DNA of 64,000 bases from Prochilodus magdalenae. Its lineage: Eukaryota; Chordata; Actinopteri; Characiformes; Prochilodontidae. The position numbers and the translations under genes are program-made. Below the pieces are notes generated by a model. The model had not been told where the DNA came from. It did no database searches and was given only the letters and a program-made list of their open reading frames with translations. The stretch is from assembly GCA_024036415.1 (NCBI GenBank), contig JAMWET010003419.1, forward strand, positions 882,501-946,500, written 5' to 3'. Shown piece by piece: positions 25,201 to 36,800 of this stretch; position 1 is the stretch's first letter; every line of letters starts with the position of its first letter.

Positions 25201-27585
25201 TAAATCCCTAAGGCTCTCACCACTCCAAGTTTCTCTGAGGCGTTGGCCTTCCAAAGTCGGATGTTCATTTCATCTGAGCCGCTCAGGATGTACTTATTAT
25301 CAGCTGACCACTTCACACAGATGACGTGCTGCATACGCTTAGTGTGGTACACCTCCCTGTGGCGAGACAGAACAGGTACATTACTTTAATGCAGATTAAC
25401 TTTTCTCTCCAATAAAATTAACAACAACAACTCTGTCCATTTCATGCACTCTATATATCCACTGTGTGGTGCTGGTGTGAGTGGATCAGACAGTGCTGCT
25501 GTCCACTCACTGTCCACTCTATTAGACACTCCTACCGTGCTGGTCCATCTTGTACAGTAAGACGACAGCTCATCTGCTGCTGCACAGTTTGTGTTCTTGT
25601 AGTGCTTCATCAGTGGTCAGAGAATACGGCCCACAGGACACTGTCGGCTGGATAGTTTCGGTTGGCAGACTATTCTCAGTGCGGCAGTGGCACTGAACTG
25701 TTTAAACACTCCTGCAGCCCTGCTGTCTCTGATCCACTCCTAGCATACCGGTTTTACTCACTAGAAATTTGACAACCATAACAGGCCTATTGAATAACAG
25801 CACCTTAACGAGCTAAATCATCTGTGCAGACCCCTGAACATACATCATCCATCCCTAGCATCATCACACCGAACTGATCATAGTGATGGCACATTTAATA
25901 TGCAAATCTCTTCACTCGCCTGCTGTGGCCGCTGTCTTTGGGGAAGATGCGGATGGTCTTGTCGAAACTGGCTGACACAAACTCTTTCCCAGTGGGGGAG
26001 TAGTCCACATCCAGCACAGCAGAGACATGGTCCATGTGTACGCTCACTGGAGCATCCAGGTACCTCATATCATACGTGTAGAGACTGCCAACAGAGAATT
26101 AAAAAACAAAAAAAAAAAAAAGTTTTTAAAATGTTTTTAGAACCACACAGATGCACGCACAGGCAGCTGCACGCACAGACAGACACGTATACATATATTA
26201 TGACTCACTTGTAGTCCTCATTGGAGCACGTGAAATAGTAAGCCTCCATCGGGTTCCAGCAGAGGGTGTTACTTCTCAATTGCATTACGACCTGAAAGAG
26301 AGCACAGTGTCATCAATGACACAAAGATGCACAAACACTAAAGGTGCCCCCCTTTTAGGGCTTACAGAGTCTTTACCTTTTTAAGTGGGTTAGATTCTCT
26401 CATGTCATACAAGATGATACTTCTATCCGAGGCACAGCTGGCGAGGAGTTCAGTCTGCAAAAACATCCAAAAGCATTTATTACTTTAATAGAAAATCACA
26501 GCTACACTACAAACCCCATGAGTTGATGATGCTTTGTGGAACATTCGCTGTGATTGTGTTTTTGGGAAACTTAAACATGCATCACCTACTTATCATTTCC
26601 ATCGTGTTAATCCCCCCGTTCATGTGCACCTTAGAATGCTGAATGGAAACATCTACACTGCTCAAGAGATTCAAAGCAGAATGGCAGGAGGGGACCACGA
26701 GGAAAGGGCTACAATGCATGCGCTATTAGTTAAGGTTTGCCAGTTAGCTTTATCAGGCTAATAAGCTAATCGTGTAAATGTTGCAAATAAAACTCTGTAC
26801 TGAGCCTGAACAGGGATCTTCAAGTACGACCTGATGCAAGCTGCATCAGGTGGTGGAGTCGCTTTATGGTTACAGCACAACCCATGGCTGCTTGATCAGA
26901 TCTGGGGAATTTGGAGATGAGGGCAACTCCTTGGCATGTTCCCCAAACCGTTCCTGAAGAATGTATGCAGTGGGAAAATTGGTATCATCATGCTAGGAAA
27001 GAGAACCGCCATCATAACTGCCCGTACCCAGAGTTTCAAAGCAGAGCGTTGCCAAGACCAGCACTCTCCGTCTACTAGCTTTTGTTCCTTTTACTCCGTC
27101 TACTAGATTTTTGATCCTTTTTTTCTGGTGCCATCATATCCCCAGGTAACAATCCACACATACCTGGCCATGCACATGATGCAAAAGAAAACGTGACACA
27201 TCTCAGCAAGTGACCTTCCTCCATTGCTGTGTACAGAGTGCATACAGTGTTCGGCGGTCCTCAGAAGGTGTCAGGTATCATCCCACATAAGCACAGGGGA
27301 ATAGCAGAGGGGAACCTGATCACCTTTGCTCCCAATAGTTCAATACTGGAAGAGTTAGTGTGATAGTGCGGCTCAGATAACTCAACACACAGTGGAAAAC
27401 ATGCAGTTTAAACAGTTTAGCTGCGACCGTTCACAGCTGTTAAGCGACATGGGCTTATCTGTATACTGTTCACTCGTTTACTATTTTGAATTTACTTCAC
27501 AATATCCCTCTTGTTAAATATGAATGAACGGGGGGGGGGGACGGGGTTGGGGGACACACTGTTCTGTATCAGGAGTGACTTTTTT

Positions 27586-27625
<40 letters not shown>

Positions 27626-30311
27626 CACACATGCACACATCCACTCACCTCTACTGGATTATAGCGAACGCAGCTGATGCTGTCCACTCCCCAGCTAAAG
27701 GAGCGGATGGGGCTGCTTCTCTGTTCGTCCCAGATATCTACAGTCTGACCACAGGTAGCAAACGTGCCTTCTTTCTGGTGGTGGTCAATGCCTGTGTACA
27801 CAGCCTGCAGAGGACAAACCACAAACTTAGTGCACTATCTGGATTTACAGCTTAGTCACCTCTGCTGAACTCCAAAAGAACATAACCTCAATTAACTGTT
27901 AATGTGAAATAACTAATAATCAGGTCCAGCTAATTTACACATTTTAGAATTTTACATGTACTGGCATCAACATACAGTAGACCATGCAAGATCAAATTGG
28001 GCCACAGATCACCAAAACACATATTGATGCCTATGGTGTTAGAATGTCTCTCCATAAATCTGATTTATATCTGATCATATAGTGCACATAAATATATATA
28101 CACTGGATATTACCCTGAAACTCCCATCAACCTTCTATTAAATAATAAAAAAAAATAAAAAAAAAAAGGTTCTACATTAACCCACGCTGCAGACCATAAA
28201 ACAGACCACGGACTACTCACTAATACGACTATCCAAATAATCTTAAAATATGATTTACATCTTTCACAGAACCTCCATGCTATGATGATCATAAAGTACT
28301 TTTCATATGCAGATTAATGCAGATTATGCAGTTTTAAAGAAAAACAATCATACTCCACCTTTCCAAGAATGGTGTTCAGAGGCTCTTCCTGCAGGCCATA
28401 ACCAGGAGGCTCCATGCTCCACTGCTTGATAGTCTTATCATCTCCTACCTGCCAAAGGAAATAAGAACCTTTCAGAATACCAATCTTATAATATAACGAT
28501 GAATTATATTACAGTTAGCATTGTTTTTCCAAAAAGATGAAAACAAAGTACTTCAGAGGAGTATGATTTAGCTACAGTGGTGGAAACGAGAACCAGATCA
28601 TAACAATATACATCACAAAAAAAGATACATCACAAATATAACATCCTATCCAAAACAACTAGTGAATCTTCTGAGGTCATACGTGCAACATTGTTGACCA
28701 TGTCAAATCTAAACACACGAGTTTCCCTTGTGGACTATTTTGTTTTGTTTTTAATTTTGTTTTGCAATGTCCTCTTGTACCTCCTCCACCATAAACGGAT
28801 GTCATGACGATTTAGGGCAAAAGCTTCACTCAAAACTAACATACATCAAGGTCTCAGGTACTAGAGTGTGTATTCATCCAAGTGCATTTCTCTGGAACCA
28901 AGCATTTCCATAGCAAACCACTCTGAACAGTCATGTTGATATTTTAACACAATAATACATTTTATGTAAACATTGGAATTCCCCTTTAGGGTTTATCACC
29001 AGCATCAACCCCTGTGCACACTGTGCCAGTAATACATTATAGAGTACCGTGAAAAAGGAGGTTCCACAGAAGCGAGCGCATATTCCTCTGACGAAGCCTT
29101 CATGAGCCTGGATTGTGCGCAGACACTCCCGCTTACTCAGGTTCCAGACTTTCACCTATAATGGACAAATGTGACAGACTGTTGAAAGACATCAGAAAAC
29201 AGAGGGCTGTCTCAGGAAGCGGGATTTCTGGCTTAGCTAACAGGCTTTAAGCTTAGCTTGACTTTAGTCTACAGCTATAGATCCAAGTCTATTCTGTGTC
29301 ATAATGCTGGATCAATTATACTGGGATACATCACTTTGACAACTTATGCAGCACCTCTAACCCGTTCCAGGGGAGGTCAGTGTTAGGGTTTTGCTAATTT
29401 TGTAGGCTAATCAGAGGAAGTTTCTGACCAACCAGTGACAGTCCTTTGATGGAGGTCATGTTTTATTTGTCTTTATGCATCATCAGTCATGTGAGGAAAA
29501 AGCTGTTATTAATATAGTGGAGAAACCATACCATACCGATATCAATAAAATGACTCTGTCCTTAATTCGGGACTGGCTAACTCGATTGGACTACATGACA
29601 GACCCTTGGTGAGAAAAGCCATATCACAGACAAGTGGCCTACCTCTCCATCACAGGCCCCGGATAACACAGTGGACAGACTCCTTGTATGCTTGGCCAGG
29701 CAGCTAATGCCATCCCTGTGACCATCCAGCGAGGCTACGAAGGGCTTGGCGAAGATGCGCTCCAGCTTGGTGGCATTCAGAGCTCTGGTGTACTCTCTGG
29801 GCACTTCAAATGGGTGGAGGGTGGGGTCATAATTTCTGGGAACTTGAAGAAAATAAGTTTTTAATTTGACAGAATTCATAATGATACCGAGCATATACAG
29901 ACAGAGCTCGTTTCAATCATAAAGGTGTAAACTTGTGAAATATTACACCCACTCTTTATATAGTCCTGACCCTCCACTCTAAATTTAAACACAATAAACA
30001 AAACCAAGTTTAAACATAATGATGGTACACAGCCTTTGAGCTGCTATGGTTACTTACAACAAAACTGATATTTCTCCTAATATTTACTGTGTATATGACA
30101 AAAACTTAAATGTGTAGTAGGTGCTAAAACCATGTTAGAGAAGAACGAGTCTGGTTTAAGTTAAAACCACGTTTGCAGGAGGGCTGAGGGAATGTTGTGC
30201 TGTGTATCAGCTAGCGTTAGCATGTTAGCAGCAACACTCACCACGCTGGATGTCTCTCGTTGTCTCCCGAACATAATCGTCCGGGTTCCTGCAAAGCACC
30301 TTCACCTTCAT
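16523..30311 (-). CDS. DCAF13: DCAF13 (WD repeat and SOF1 domain protein), complete, 11 exons
   Basis: Nucleolar WD40 protein, orthologue of yeast Sof1: SSU processome component for 18S rRNA maturation and a CRL4 (DDB1-CUL4) substrate receptor. Coding exons in transcript order: 30242-30311, 29643-29842, 29048-29155, 28359-28448, 27649-27804, 26377-26454, 26209-26291, 25920-26084, 25221-25356, 19013-19176, 16523-16610. Total 1338 nt, 445 aa, the same length as human DCAF13. Start MKVKVLCRNPDDYVRET; WD40 blocks include LDGHRDGISCLAKH, IQAHEGFVRGICARFCGTSF and MDHVSAVLDVDYSPTGKEF; the C-terminal Sof1-like domain runs ARHRHLPRDIFKQKRE to KHSKPGS and ends near VVTVVE. Two oddities: exon 8 has a GC donor and exon 3 a weak GTACTC donor. 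Intron 10 is 9.8 kb against mostly sub-kb introns elsewhere. The start ATG at 30311 matches the family start. A CRE-like TGACGTAA lies 108 bases upstream. Confidence 0.97.
16620..16655. repeat. GA-rich simple repeat forming the exon 11 polypyrimidine tract
   Basis: gagagaaagagagagagagag on the plus strand is read as CT-rich on the minus strand, directly before the exon 11 acceptor (CAG at 16611-16613) of DCAF13. A microsatellite therefore doubles as the splice polypyrimidine tract, so its length may vary between individuals. Confidence 0.8.
17018..17046 (+). repeat. (AAT)n microsatellite
   Basis: About ten aat units after A/T-rich (aaat) sequence, in DCAF13 intron 10. Confidence 0.9.
19258..19294 (+). 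repeat. (AAAT)n microsatellite
   Basis: About nine aaat units, in DCAF13 intron 10, 82 bases from the exon 10 acceptor. Confidence 0.9.
20580..20860. repeat. Interspersed repeat family M5, copy 1
   Basis: Contains caccaccacatcagtgcca, gtgttgagaatgatccacca and tgtggtggtcctgtgggggt, blocks I know as part of an abundant fish DNA repeat (piggyBac- or hAT-like non-autonomous, superfamily uncertain). Other parts of what looks like the same family lie at 25410-25760 and 34258-34620. Confidence 0.55.
21164..21830 (+). repeat. Tandem duplication in DCAF13 intron 10, segment A, first copy
   Basis: The ~670-base stretch starting aaataaagtactacccagca is repeated at 22748-23425 in the same orientation with scattered substitutions and small indels. 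It carries acccagtatctgcaaaaggc, acacacctgccaaggctgaa and ctgatcagttgggggccaaa in the same order in both copies. Confidence 0.92.
22630..22700 (+). repeat. Tandem duplication in DCAF13 intron 10, segment B, first copy
   Basis: gaagcgttaggaagcaaaag through gagcctaacgtaaaaaaa. It recurs at 23427-23490 immediately after the second A copy, so the second unit is A'B' without the ~800 bases that separate A from B in the first unit. Confidence 0.88.
22748..23490 (+). repeat. Tandem duplication in DCAF13 intron 10, second copy (A'B')
   Basis: Second copy of segments A and B joined directly. An A/T-rich run (aaaaaataaaaaataaaaaa near 23275) and a T-run near 22903 are expanded relative to copy 1. Confidence 0.9.
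23945..24227 (+). mobile_element. SINE-like element with HpaI/RSg-1-type tail, copy 1
   Basis: Ends gtcgctctggataagagcgt then ctgctaaatgcc and an aatgtaaatg tail. This 3' tail is shared by salmonid HpaI SINEs and RSg-1 LINEs and by many other fish SINEs. The body (ctggggttgccaggtaatgc) matches the copy at 31795-32010. In DCAF13 intron 10. Confidence 0.75.
24933..25021 (-). repeat. Duplicate of the DCAF13 exon 7 acceptor region, placed in intron 9
   Basis: This ~89-base stretch copies 26275-26363: the first 17 bases of exon 7, its CTTTCAG acceptor and about 70 bases of intron 6, with about 90% identity by eye and the same orientation. The copied acceptor AG falls at 24950-24951 and the exon-like start at 24949. 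It is not followed by the rest of exon 7 nor by a matched donor. Confidence 0.88.
25410..25760. repeat. Interspersed repeat family M5, copy 2
   Basis: Contains gtgtgagtggatcagacagt, actgtccactctattagaca, gctcatctgctgctgcacag and agtgcttcatcagtggtcag. The 34258-34620 copy carries the same blocks in reverse order and complement. Sits in DCAF13 intron 8. Confidence 0.65.
25918..25919 (-). other. DCAF13: Non-canonical GC splice donor after DCAF13 exon 8
   Basis: The exon ends AGC AG and the intron begins GCGAGT. Codon phase forces this site: the next exon starts G GAG GTG, completing R-EVYHTK. The nearby GTGAAG four bases on would shift the frame. The sequence around it (AG|GCGAGT) fits the usual strong context of GC-AG introns. 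Confidence 0.88.
26800..27310. mobile_element. DNA-transposon remnant, family M2 copy 2
   Basis: Shares ordered blocks with 3119-3962: gatctgg.gaa..tggag, cccagagttt, tctactagctt, ggtgccatca. Both ends are eroded. Sits in DCAF13 intron 5. Confidence 0.6.
27591..27622 (+). repeat. (GT)n microsatellite
   Basis: About fifteen gt units after a ten-T run, 27 bases downstream of the DCAF13 exon 5 donor in transcript direction. Confidence 0.93.
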
Positions 30312-30418
30312 ACCTCCAGATTTATTGGCCTTTTGTCTTTCGTCAGGGCTTAAATTTAAATTAATCGACAGGTTTGAAGCACACCATGAATCTTACATGG
30401 ACGAACCATGTGTTTACG

Positions 30419-30426
30419 TGACGTAA
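30419..30426 (-). promoter_or_regulatory. DCAF13: CRE/ATF-like site upstream of DCAF13
   Basis: tgacgtaa, 108 bases 5' of the DCAF13 start codon and within the likely promoter. ATF/CREB sites at this distance are common in ribosome-biogenesis and housekeeping promoters. Binding is inferred. Confidence 0.4.
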
Positions 30427-30504
30427 AAGAGGACGCAGTGAAGAAGCGCCCCTCCAGTCGCGCTGCTGCCCCCTGCAGGTAGAACACTGTTAGAACAGCG
30501 CGAG

Positions 30505-30768
30505 GCCCTTAACACAAGTCACTTTTATTGTCACGTCACATTTTCACAGGTGTGGTGAGTGAAAAACTTAGGTGCGTAGTACAAAAAATATACATTAGAC
30601 AATAAATATATACAATACTAAGCACTAAAATATCTAAAGTTATTGATAAAAACTATGATATATGCACATACACATTTCCATATAGCACTATGGCAAGGCT
30701 GAGGTAGATGAGAGACGCAGGGTATATACAGGGGGCACAGAATGTTGATATATACATACATTATATAT

Positions 30769-30805
<37 letters not shown>

Positions 30806-31270
30806 TACAGATATACAATATGAATGGAAGATAACAGGAGGTCAGTCTATATGTGCAAGTTTAAATATGCAGAGAGATGATTGTCTATGGAGATCACCGT
30901 TTAGATGGTTTTGGTGAGATGTGCTGAACCAGGTCCATTTACAGATGCATCAGCACTACTGGCTGTTCAGTAGCCTGACGACTTGGGGAAAGAAACTCTC
31001 TCTGAGACGGCTGGTTCTGGACTTTATGCTTCGGAACCTCCTCCCGCTCGGCAGCTGTGAGAACAGACAGTGGCTTGGGTGGGTGGAGTCCTTTAGAACC
31101 CTCCTGGTTTTCCTCAGGCAGCAGCTGGTGTATAAATCCAGGAGGTTTGGAAGCTGAACCCCAGTGATGTACTGAGCTGTCTGCACCACCCTCTGCAAAA
31201 CTTTCCGCTCGCTAGCAGTGCAGTTCCCATACCAGGTGGTGATGGAGCCAGTTAAAATTCTCTCCACAGC
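30505..31270 (-). mobile_element. L2/CR1-like LINE 3' fragment, antisense
   Basis: The minus strand from 31267 encodes the end of a non-LTR reverse-transcriptase ORF: SITTWYGNCTASERKVLQRV, TAQYITGV, LPSGRRFRSIKSRTSRLRES and a RLLNSQ end. It is followed by a 3' UTR and the tail (caataaaagtgacttg, read minus) near 30510-30530. A (CA)n run at 30772-30800 lies in the UTR. 5' truncated. Confidence 0.88.
30772..30800 (+). repeat. (CA)n microsatellite
   Basis: About fourteen ca units within the LINE 3' UTR fragment, flanked by (ta) repeats. Confidence 0.92.
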
Positions 31271-31439
31271 TGATCACGTGTTTGTGTCCTAAACCCATTA
31301 TATCTACTAAACTATTTCACCATGACTATTCCACTAACATAATGACTCAGGTAACGAGGCCCTAAAGTGACACTATAAACTATAATGGTTTCAATAAGGC
31401 CAGTTTTCAACTGAAGTCAAGTTACTATAGTAACTGTAC

Positions 31440-31790
31440 AAACCGGACAGAACAGCTACTTGCACTCTGCCTGTACAGCTGTACAGATGTTCTCATTCTG
31501 TAAATATTCAGGTCATCTGTAACTTTCTATTTTTCAACTAAATCTGTTTCACATCTCTCAGCTTCTTCAGCTTTTTATTACCTTTAGTACTTTTTACTTT
31601 TTTAATTTATCCCCAACCCTATTTATTGTTTAGAGTAATTTTCCTTTAGTTTAATACTGTAAATAATCTGTGTTCTGTGTTTTTGTTACTTGTTTTTGTT
31701 ACTTGTCATACGTGTTGCTCTTACCAAGACAAATTCCTTGTATGTGTAACATACTTGGTGAAATAAAGAGATTCTGATTCTGATTCTAAC
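31440..31790 (+). mobile_element. LINE 3' UTR fragment with (gattct)n tail
   Basis: T-rich UTR ending ccttgtatgtgtaacatact, aataaag and gattctgattctgattct. Short tandem tails of this kind are diagnostic of L1/L2-like fish LINEs. No RT coding sequence left. Confidence 0.7.
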
Positions 31791-31794
31791 TCCA

Positions 31795-32010
31795 TAACCT
31801 TTCTTCTCTCTAGGCATGAGCGCTGGTTTGGGATTGCTAGGTAGTGCACTTATATGCTTTATATGTCTGTGTATCGTCCTCTCTAGGTATCAGTGTCGGA
31901 GCCCATGGCGAGTTTTGACTGTAACTGTCTTGTACAAGCTGGGAAACCTTTCCCACTCTGAGTCACTCTGGATAAGAGCGTCTGCTAAATGCCTTAAATT
32001 AAAATGTTAA
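31795..32010 (+). mobile_element. SINE-like element with HpaI/RSg-1-type tail, copy 2
   Basis: Same body (gggattgctaggtagtgc) and tail (gtcactctggataagagcgt then ctgctaaatgcc) as the copy at 23945-24227. Directly follows the LINE tail that ends near 31790. Confidence 0.75.
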
Positions 32011-32020
32011 TGTATTAATT

Positions 32021-32640
32021 CAATTCAAGTTTATTGTCATTATACCAATACAGGGTCATACAGTATAACACAGTCAGGCCCCTCCTCCAGTGCAGTTCTA
32101 GGTATATATCGTCGCTGTCCAAAGAAAAACAGGTATCTCCAAAATGGCAACTTTACAGGACAGGCCAAAAACCTCATTTAATTTGAATGTAAGTCAATGG
32201 AACCAGACGTCTTTCCAAGCAGTTTTGGGACATTTCTGTTGGTCTATTCTTCATGAAATTCACACAGTGTAGAAAGCAGCTCATGTGATCAAATAAGTAA
32301 AAATCAACAAATTTGGAGATACATGTTGTTCTTTGGACAGCAACAATATATAGAGTATAGTGCAAAGGCATTACACAAAAACAATGTGTGTAAACAGTAC
32401 AGCAGGACATGCGCAAAGTGCAAAAGACGTGCAAAGTGTAAGAGCAGTATCTGCATGTCAGAATGTAGAATACTAGTGTACATGTACAGAGTGTTGAGGT
32501 AGCACGTGTGCAGTTAAGTATGTGGTTGCAAACAGTATGGATATTGTTCAGGTGAACAGCTAAACAGCTTACAGCACAAATGTACAGTATATAGATAAAT
32601 AAATACACAGCTGAGATATTACAGGTTAAGTGCAGTGCAA
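32021..32640 (-). mobile_element. LINE 3' UTR fragment, antisense, split by a MITE
   Basis: attcaattcaagtttattgt at 32020 is an antisense LINE tail. The matching UTR (gtgcaaaggcattacac, gtgcaaagtgcaaaagacgt) continues only after 32351, because an M1 MITE sits between. This orders the insertions: LINE first, MITE later. Confidence 0.65.
32104..32350 (+). mobile_element. MITE, family M1 copy 3, nested in a LINE tail
   Basis: Begins atatcgtcgctgtccaaaga and ends ctttggacagcaacaatata; same internal sequence and orientation as 1483-1735. Confidence 0.82.
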
Positions 32641-33816
32641 AGAGCCTGAGAGGCAGTGGAGCCAGTGTGTGTGTGTGTGGGGTGACCCGGGCTAGAAATC
32701 AGTAACCGTCTATAGTGTTGTAGTCATTTTCTGGTAGGCGCTGTAACCAGTTTGACAGATCTAGGTTAAGAGTTCCTGAACTTGGTGGTTCTGGCCCAGA
32801 TTCTGGCCAAATTCTTAGTAATCCTCGCCAGCCAACCTAGAAATTTTATTAGGGATAAACAATACTATAGTAATTTAGTAAATTGAGTTGTCAATACAGT
32901 AAATTGTAGAATTTTTAAATAATCTGTGTCCTTTACACGCCCTGTGTCGCCTAGACAGACACCCAGCATCCGTTGCAGTGCTAACTGTTAGCCTAGCCAC
33001 AAAGCTATATGCTATTTTATAAAATTATCAAAAGACAAGCTCATCCGAAAAAAATAAACAGTAATGTATCTGTCAGATGATAAAAGCCAGAGACACCGTG
33101 CAGAGATTGTAGATGTTTTTCAGCTACAGCAAACGGCCAAACCACTTTATCTCTAGCTAGCGTCTCGTTAAAAGGCCTGGTCGTGAAGTCGGCTCACTCG
33201 ACGGGGCCATCTTTGCAGCCACACAAATGCAGACTTTTCTGTCTCTGAATGGTAGAAGACCAAATTACTAAAGGTCAGGTTACTGCAAAAAATAAAATTT
33301 GACAAAATAAAAATTTGTTTTAAAAACATAACATATTGAGGGGGTGCCTTGTTCCGGCTACTGCGCATGCGCAGATCTCCCCCTGACCTTCTCCCAGGCC
33401 AAAGAATAATCCAAGAATAAGAAAACCAGGAGCAGGTTTTGAAACGTTCCTCCTACCTTCAGGATACATCACCTAAACAGACTTTTCCTGGCGTTTAGGA
33501 CCATGCGAGTAAGCATGTTTACATGATAAACTGCAACGTAACTTCCTGTATCAACGTCGGAATGTTAGTTTAGATTTTGGGATCCTTTCGTTCTGAAATA
33601 AAATGATTAACATCAAGAGCTAACTATAAACTATTACAAGCAACATGACGCATTGACCATTGCAGCCTGTGCCATTATCGCAATACTCAGACCGGGCGTT
33701 AGGGGGCGATGTTGCCACATGAGTCAGTGTTACCCCTCGGAACTCCGCGAGAAGAAAAGGCTCTGTCGGCTTCACATGTCTAGTAAACAGAGCAGGCATG
33801 TGCTGGTTTTAATATA
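32641..33816. other. Intergenic, C8orf76 upstream region
   Basis: No repeat identified. 33660-33800 is GC-richer and just upstream of the C8orf76 start, so it probably holds the promoter and 5' UTR. No TATA box seen. Confidence 0.4.
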
Positions 33817-36800
33817 ATGGATATACTGGGCAGCACGTTTGATGATTCAGTCTTTGAAGAGTCACGGAACAGGGTCTCATCAGCAGTGCTGCCAGCATAC
33901 AAGCCCAAGTCCTGCGAGGCGGAGGTGAGTAGATTTGAGCAGTGCTTTGGCGGTTTCCCAGCTCCTTTAGACAGGCGAAACTTCCTATTCGAGTTTTCCG
34001 TCCCACCTTATATTTTGCAGTAGGTCCAGTCTGGCGGCTGTATAAGTCAGCAGCTACATTAATGTCAGTCGCGTAATTTAAGGTGGAACGGAAAGTTCGA
34101 GAACGCAGTTGGCGAATAAGAAGCCAATTTCAGATTGGTCCTTATCAGAGGCTCAGTTAAACTACTAGTAACGTAACTGATCAGTCTTTAAGATAGATTA
34201 TCTAAATTGTGTCTTGAGAGAGAATTTCTCATCTAATTTCTTGCCATTGTTTACTGTATATTTACCCATTTCTACTGTCCATTTTAGTAGAAACTCCTAC
34301 TACATGGGTACACCTTGTAGATTTTCACTGCAGTGCTGCTGGAGTGTTTAAACACCTCGTGTCTGCTGGACTGAGAACTATCCAGCGTCCTGTGGGCGCT
34401 GATGAATGACTAGAGGATGACTAGCACAAACTATTCAGCAGCAGATGAGCTACCGTATCTGACTGTACACCTACAAGGTGGACCAGCAAGGATGGAGTGT
34501 CTAATAGAGTGGACAGTGAGTGGACCCAGTGTTTATAGACTTCAGCAGCACTGCTGCATCTGATCCACTCACATGAGCACACTGTTAAGCACAGAACAGG
34601 ATAGAGACTAGTCATAGAACAAAAGGGACCAGCTGTTGGGCATCAGTGGACAAGGTAGAGGGGCCTGACACCAGAATGATTGGTGAAAATGCTATATTTA
34701 ATTGTTCTTTAGTTTAGAAAATCAATGACATTGATAATTTGACCAGGGAGACACAAATGTTTGCAGATCATGTATCAGAAGTGAATGCCATGTTTGATTG
34801 TGTCTTGTTCTTTCACTTTCCTCATTTTGCTTTGGCTGTAGTGGTTTTGTCATTATGAAAAGTTTGAAGATTTCCTAGATGAGCAGAAAACTATGAAGTT
34901 TCGTGCAGACTTGAAATACAGGAGGAAAGAGTATCAGGTATTTACAAGTCCACAAACAAGTCCATGTTTCTTCTTACAAAGCAGTGTGTCTGCCACAGTC
35001 CACAGCATCTTCATTCAGAGGGAACTGTTTCTGTTTGAAAATTACAGAGTGCTATAGATGACTACAGGGCTGGCCTTTCGTTGGTGCCCAACAGCAATCT
35101 GTCTCTCAAAAGAGACATCCTGGAGAGTATTGCACGATGCTACAGTCATCTCGGGTTGAGGGAACAAGCTCTGGACACCTGTGAAAAATTGGTAAATGCA
35201 GTTTGATCATTGCTTGGTTTCAACAGCATCCATACTTAATAGTTAATGTGCGTTGAAATCCTTTCGGCAAAACCAGCATACATTGTGTTAAGGTTAGTGG
35301 TACACTGGTAAACTGGTATAACCATGATGGGGCACCAGCTATACAAGCACAAGTCCAGGCTACAACATTGTAGACCAGCAAGAATTCATGCTGGTCTTCG
35401 CTGTTTTTTCAGCATGGGAGTAATTTAGATATTTGAGTATCTGTAATTATTATACTGTACAATATAAGAAAGAAGGAAACAGAGTACAACAGGTATCAGT
35501 GTATAACAAAATAATTGTACTACCATATTTAATCTTTGTTCTAGTATGGGGTGCATAAAACACCAAACTAGTGATTTCACTATTTAAACTCCATCACCTG
35601 AAATGGTTAATTGATTTTATTAAAAGAAAAATGTTGGTTCTGTAATCTGTTTGTCTGGCCTGTGTTTAAAGGCAAAGTAAAATAAAGATAAGCCAAGAGA
35701 GGTGGTGTGTTTATCACAGGTAAGAGTGTTATTAGGCACAATGCAAAGTGGATAAAATCACCATAGTGTACATTATCAAGTGGCTTATTGCTTACAAATA
35801 AATACACATTTGTACTTAAATAATTATAACATTTATTAAAGAGTATGTTATTGGCAAGCAACTATGGACTGCAGAAAGAGAACAAGAATGTTCAGTAAAG
35901 AATAATAGATTTTAGAACCAAGACGGTCCTTTATAAGTCTTACTATACAGATATGACCACATGGGTCAGCTGAACTGTGTGTTAAGCCCTCATGTTGCTT
36001 GGCAGCCCAAATGAACTACACTACTTGCATTATGATTAAAATTCAGATTATTTATTGACCCTTGGTGTATTATCATTTTTCATTTGTAGGTATTTTCTAA
36101 AAGGAATAAGCAGTGAGAGGTTGTGTATTACAGATATTGGCACGATTGAGATATGAACAAAGCTGAGATGTGAACAAAGTCATTTATAGTAGTGTTGAAA
36201 GCTGTGATGAGGAGCCAGCTTGTCTTTTCTACACCACAAATATAGTCAGTACTAAAGTTATTTTTTTACAAAACCACCAGATTAAATCTACACATCTTCT
36301 GGGTTTTGTTTCAGGACCATTTCACCTTATATCACCCTGCATGTACTTTTTTCACTGAATGAATTAGAAAAATGTCTGTTTTGGGTGAAATCTTTATCAC
36401 TAGACTATTGTCTATTCAGACGTATTAAACATCACACCATTACTGTGTGCAATTCTGACCTTCTTTAACTAGAGTGAAGCATTTCGGATTGACCTTTACA
36501 TAATAATGGTCTGATTATGTAGAAATGTTAAAGAATTTGGGTAATTGTCTTTTAACAGAGATTTCGTAGAATCCCTTGTTTCAGCCTGAAGGACCACAAA
36601 ACGAAAAGAGCAGACGACACCCCCTTACTCTTCTCGCGCTCAGACCAATAACAGTTAAGCAGACAAGCCAAGCATGATTTGTTCGCACTTAGGGCAGCAG
36701 TAACTTTGGGGATAAAAACAAAAATACCCATGATAATAAACAAAACCTCCATTGTAACTCAAAACCAATCATAACCAAACCTAATGAAAGAAAAATGAAC

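Noticed and set aside
30956..31267. Host gene with reverse-transcriptase-like protein
   Set aside because: The frame is the 3' end of an L2-like LINE with its UTR and tail directly after it.
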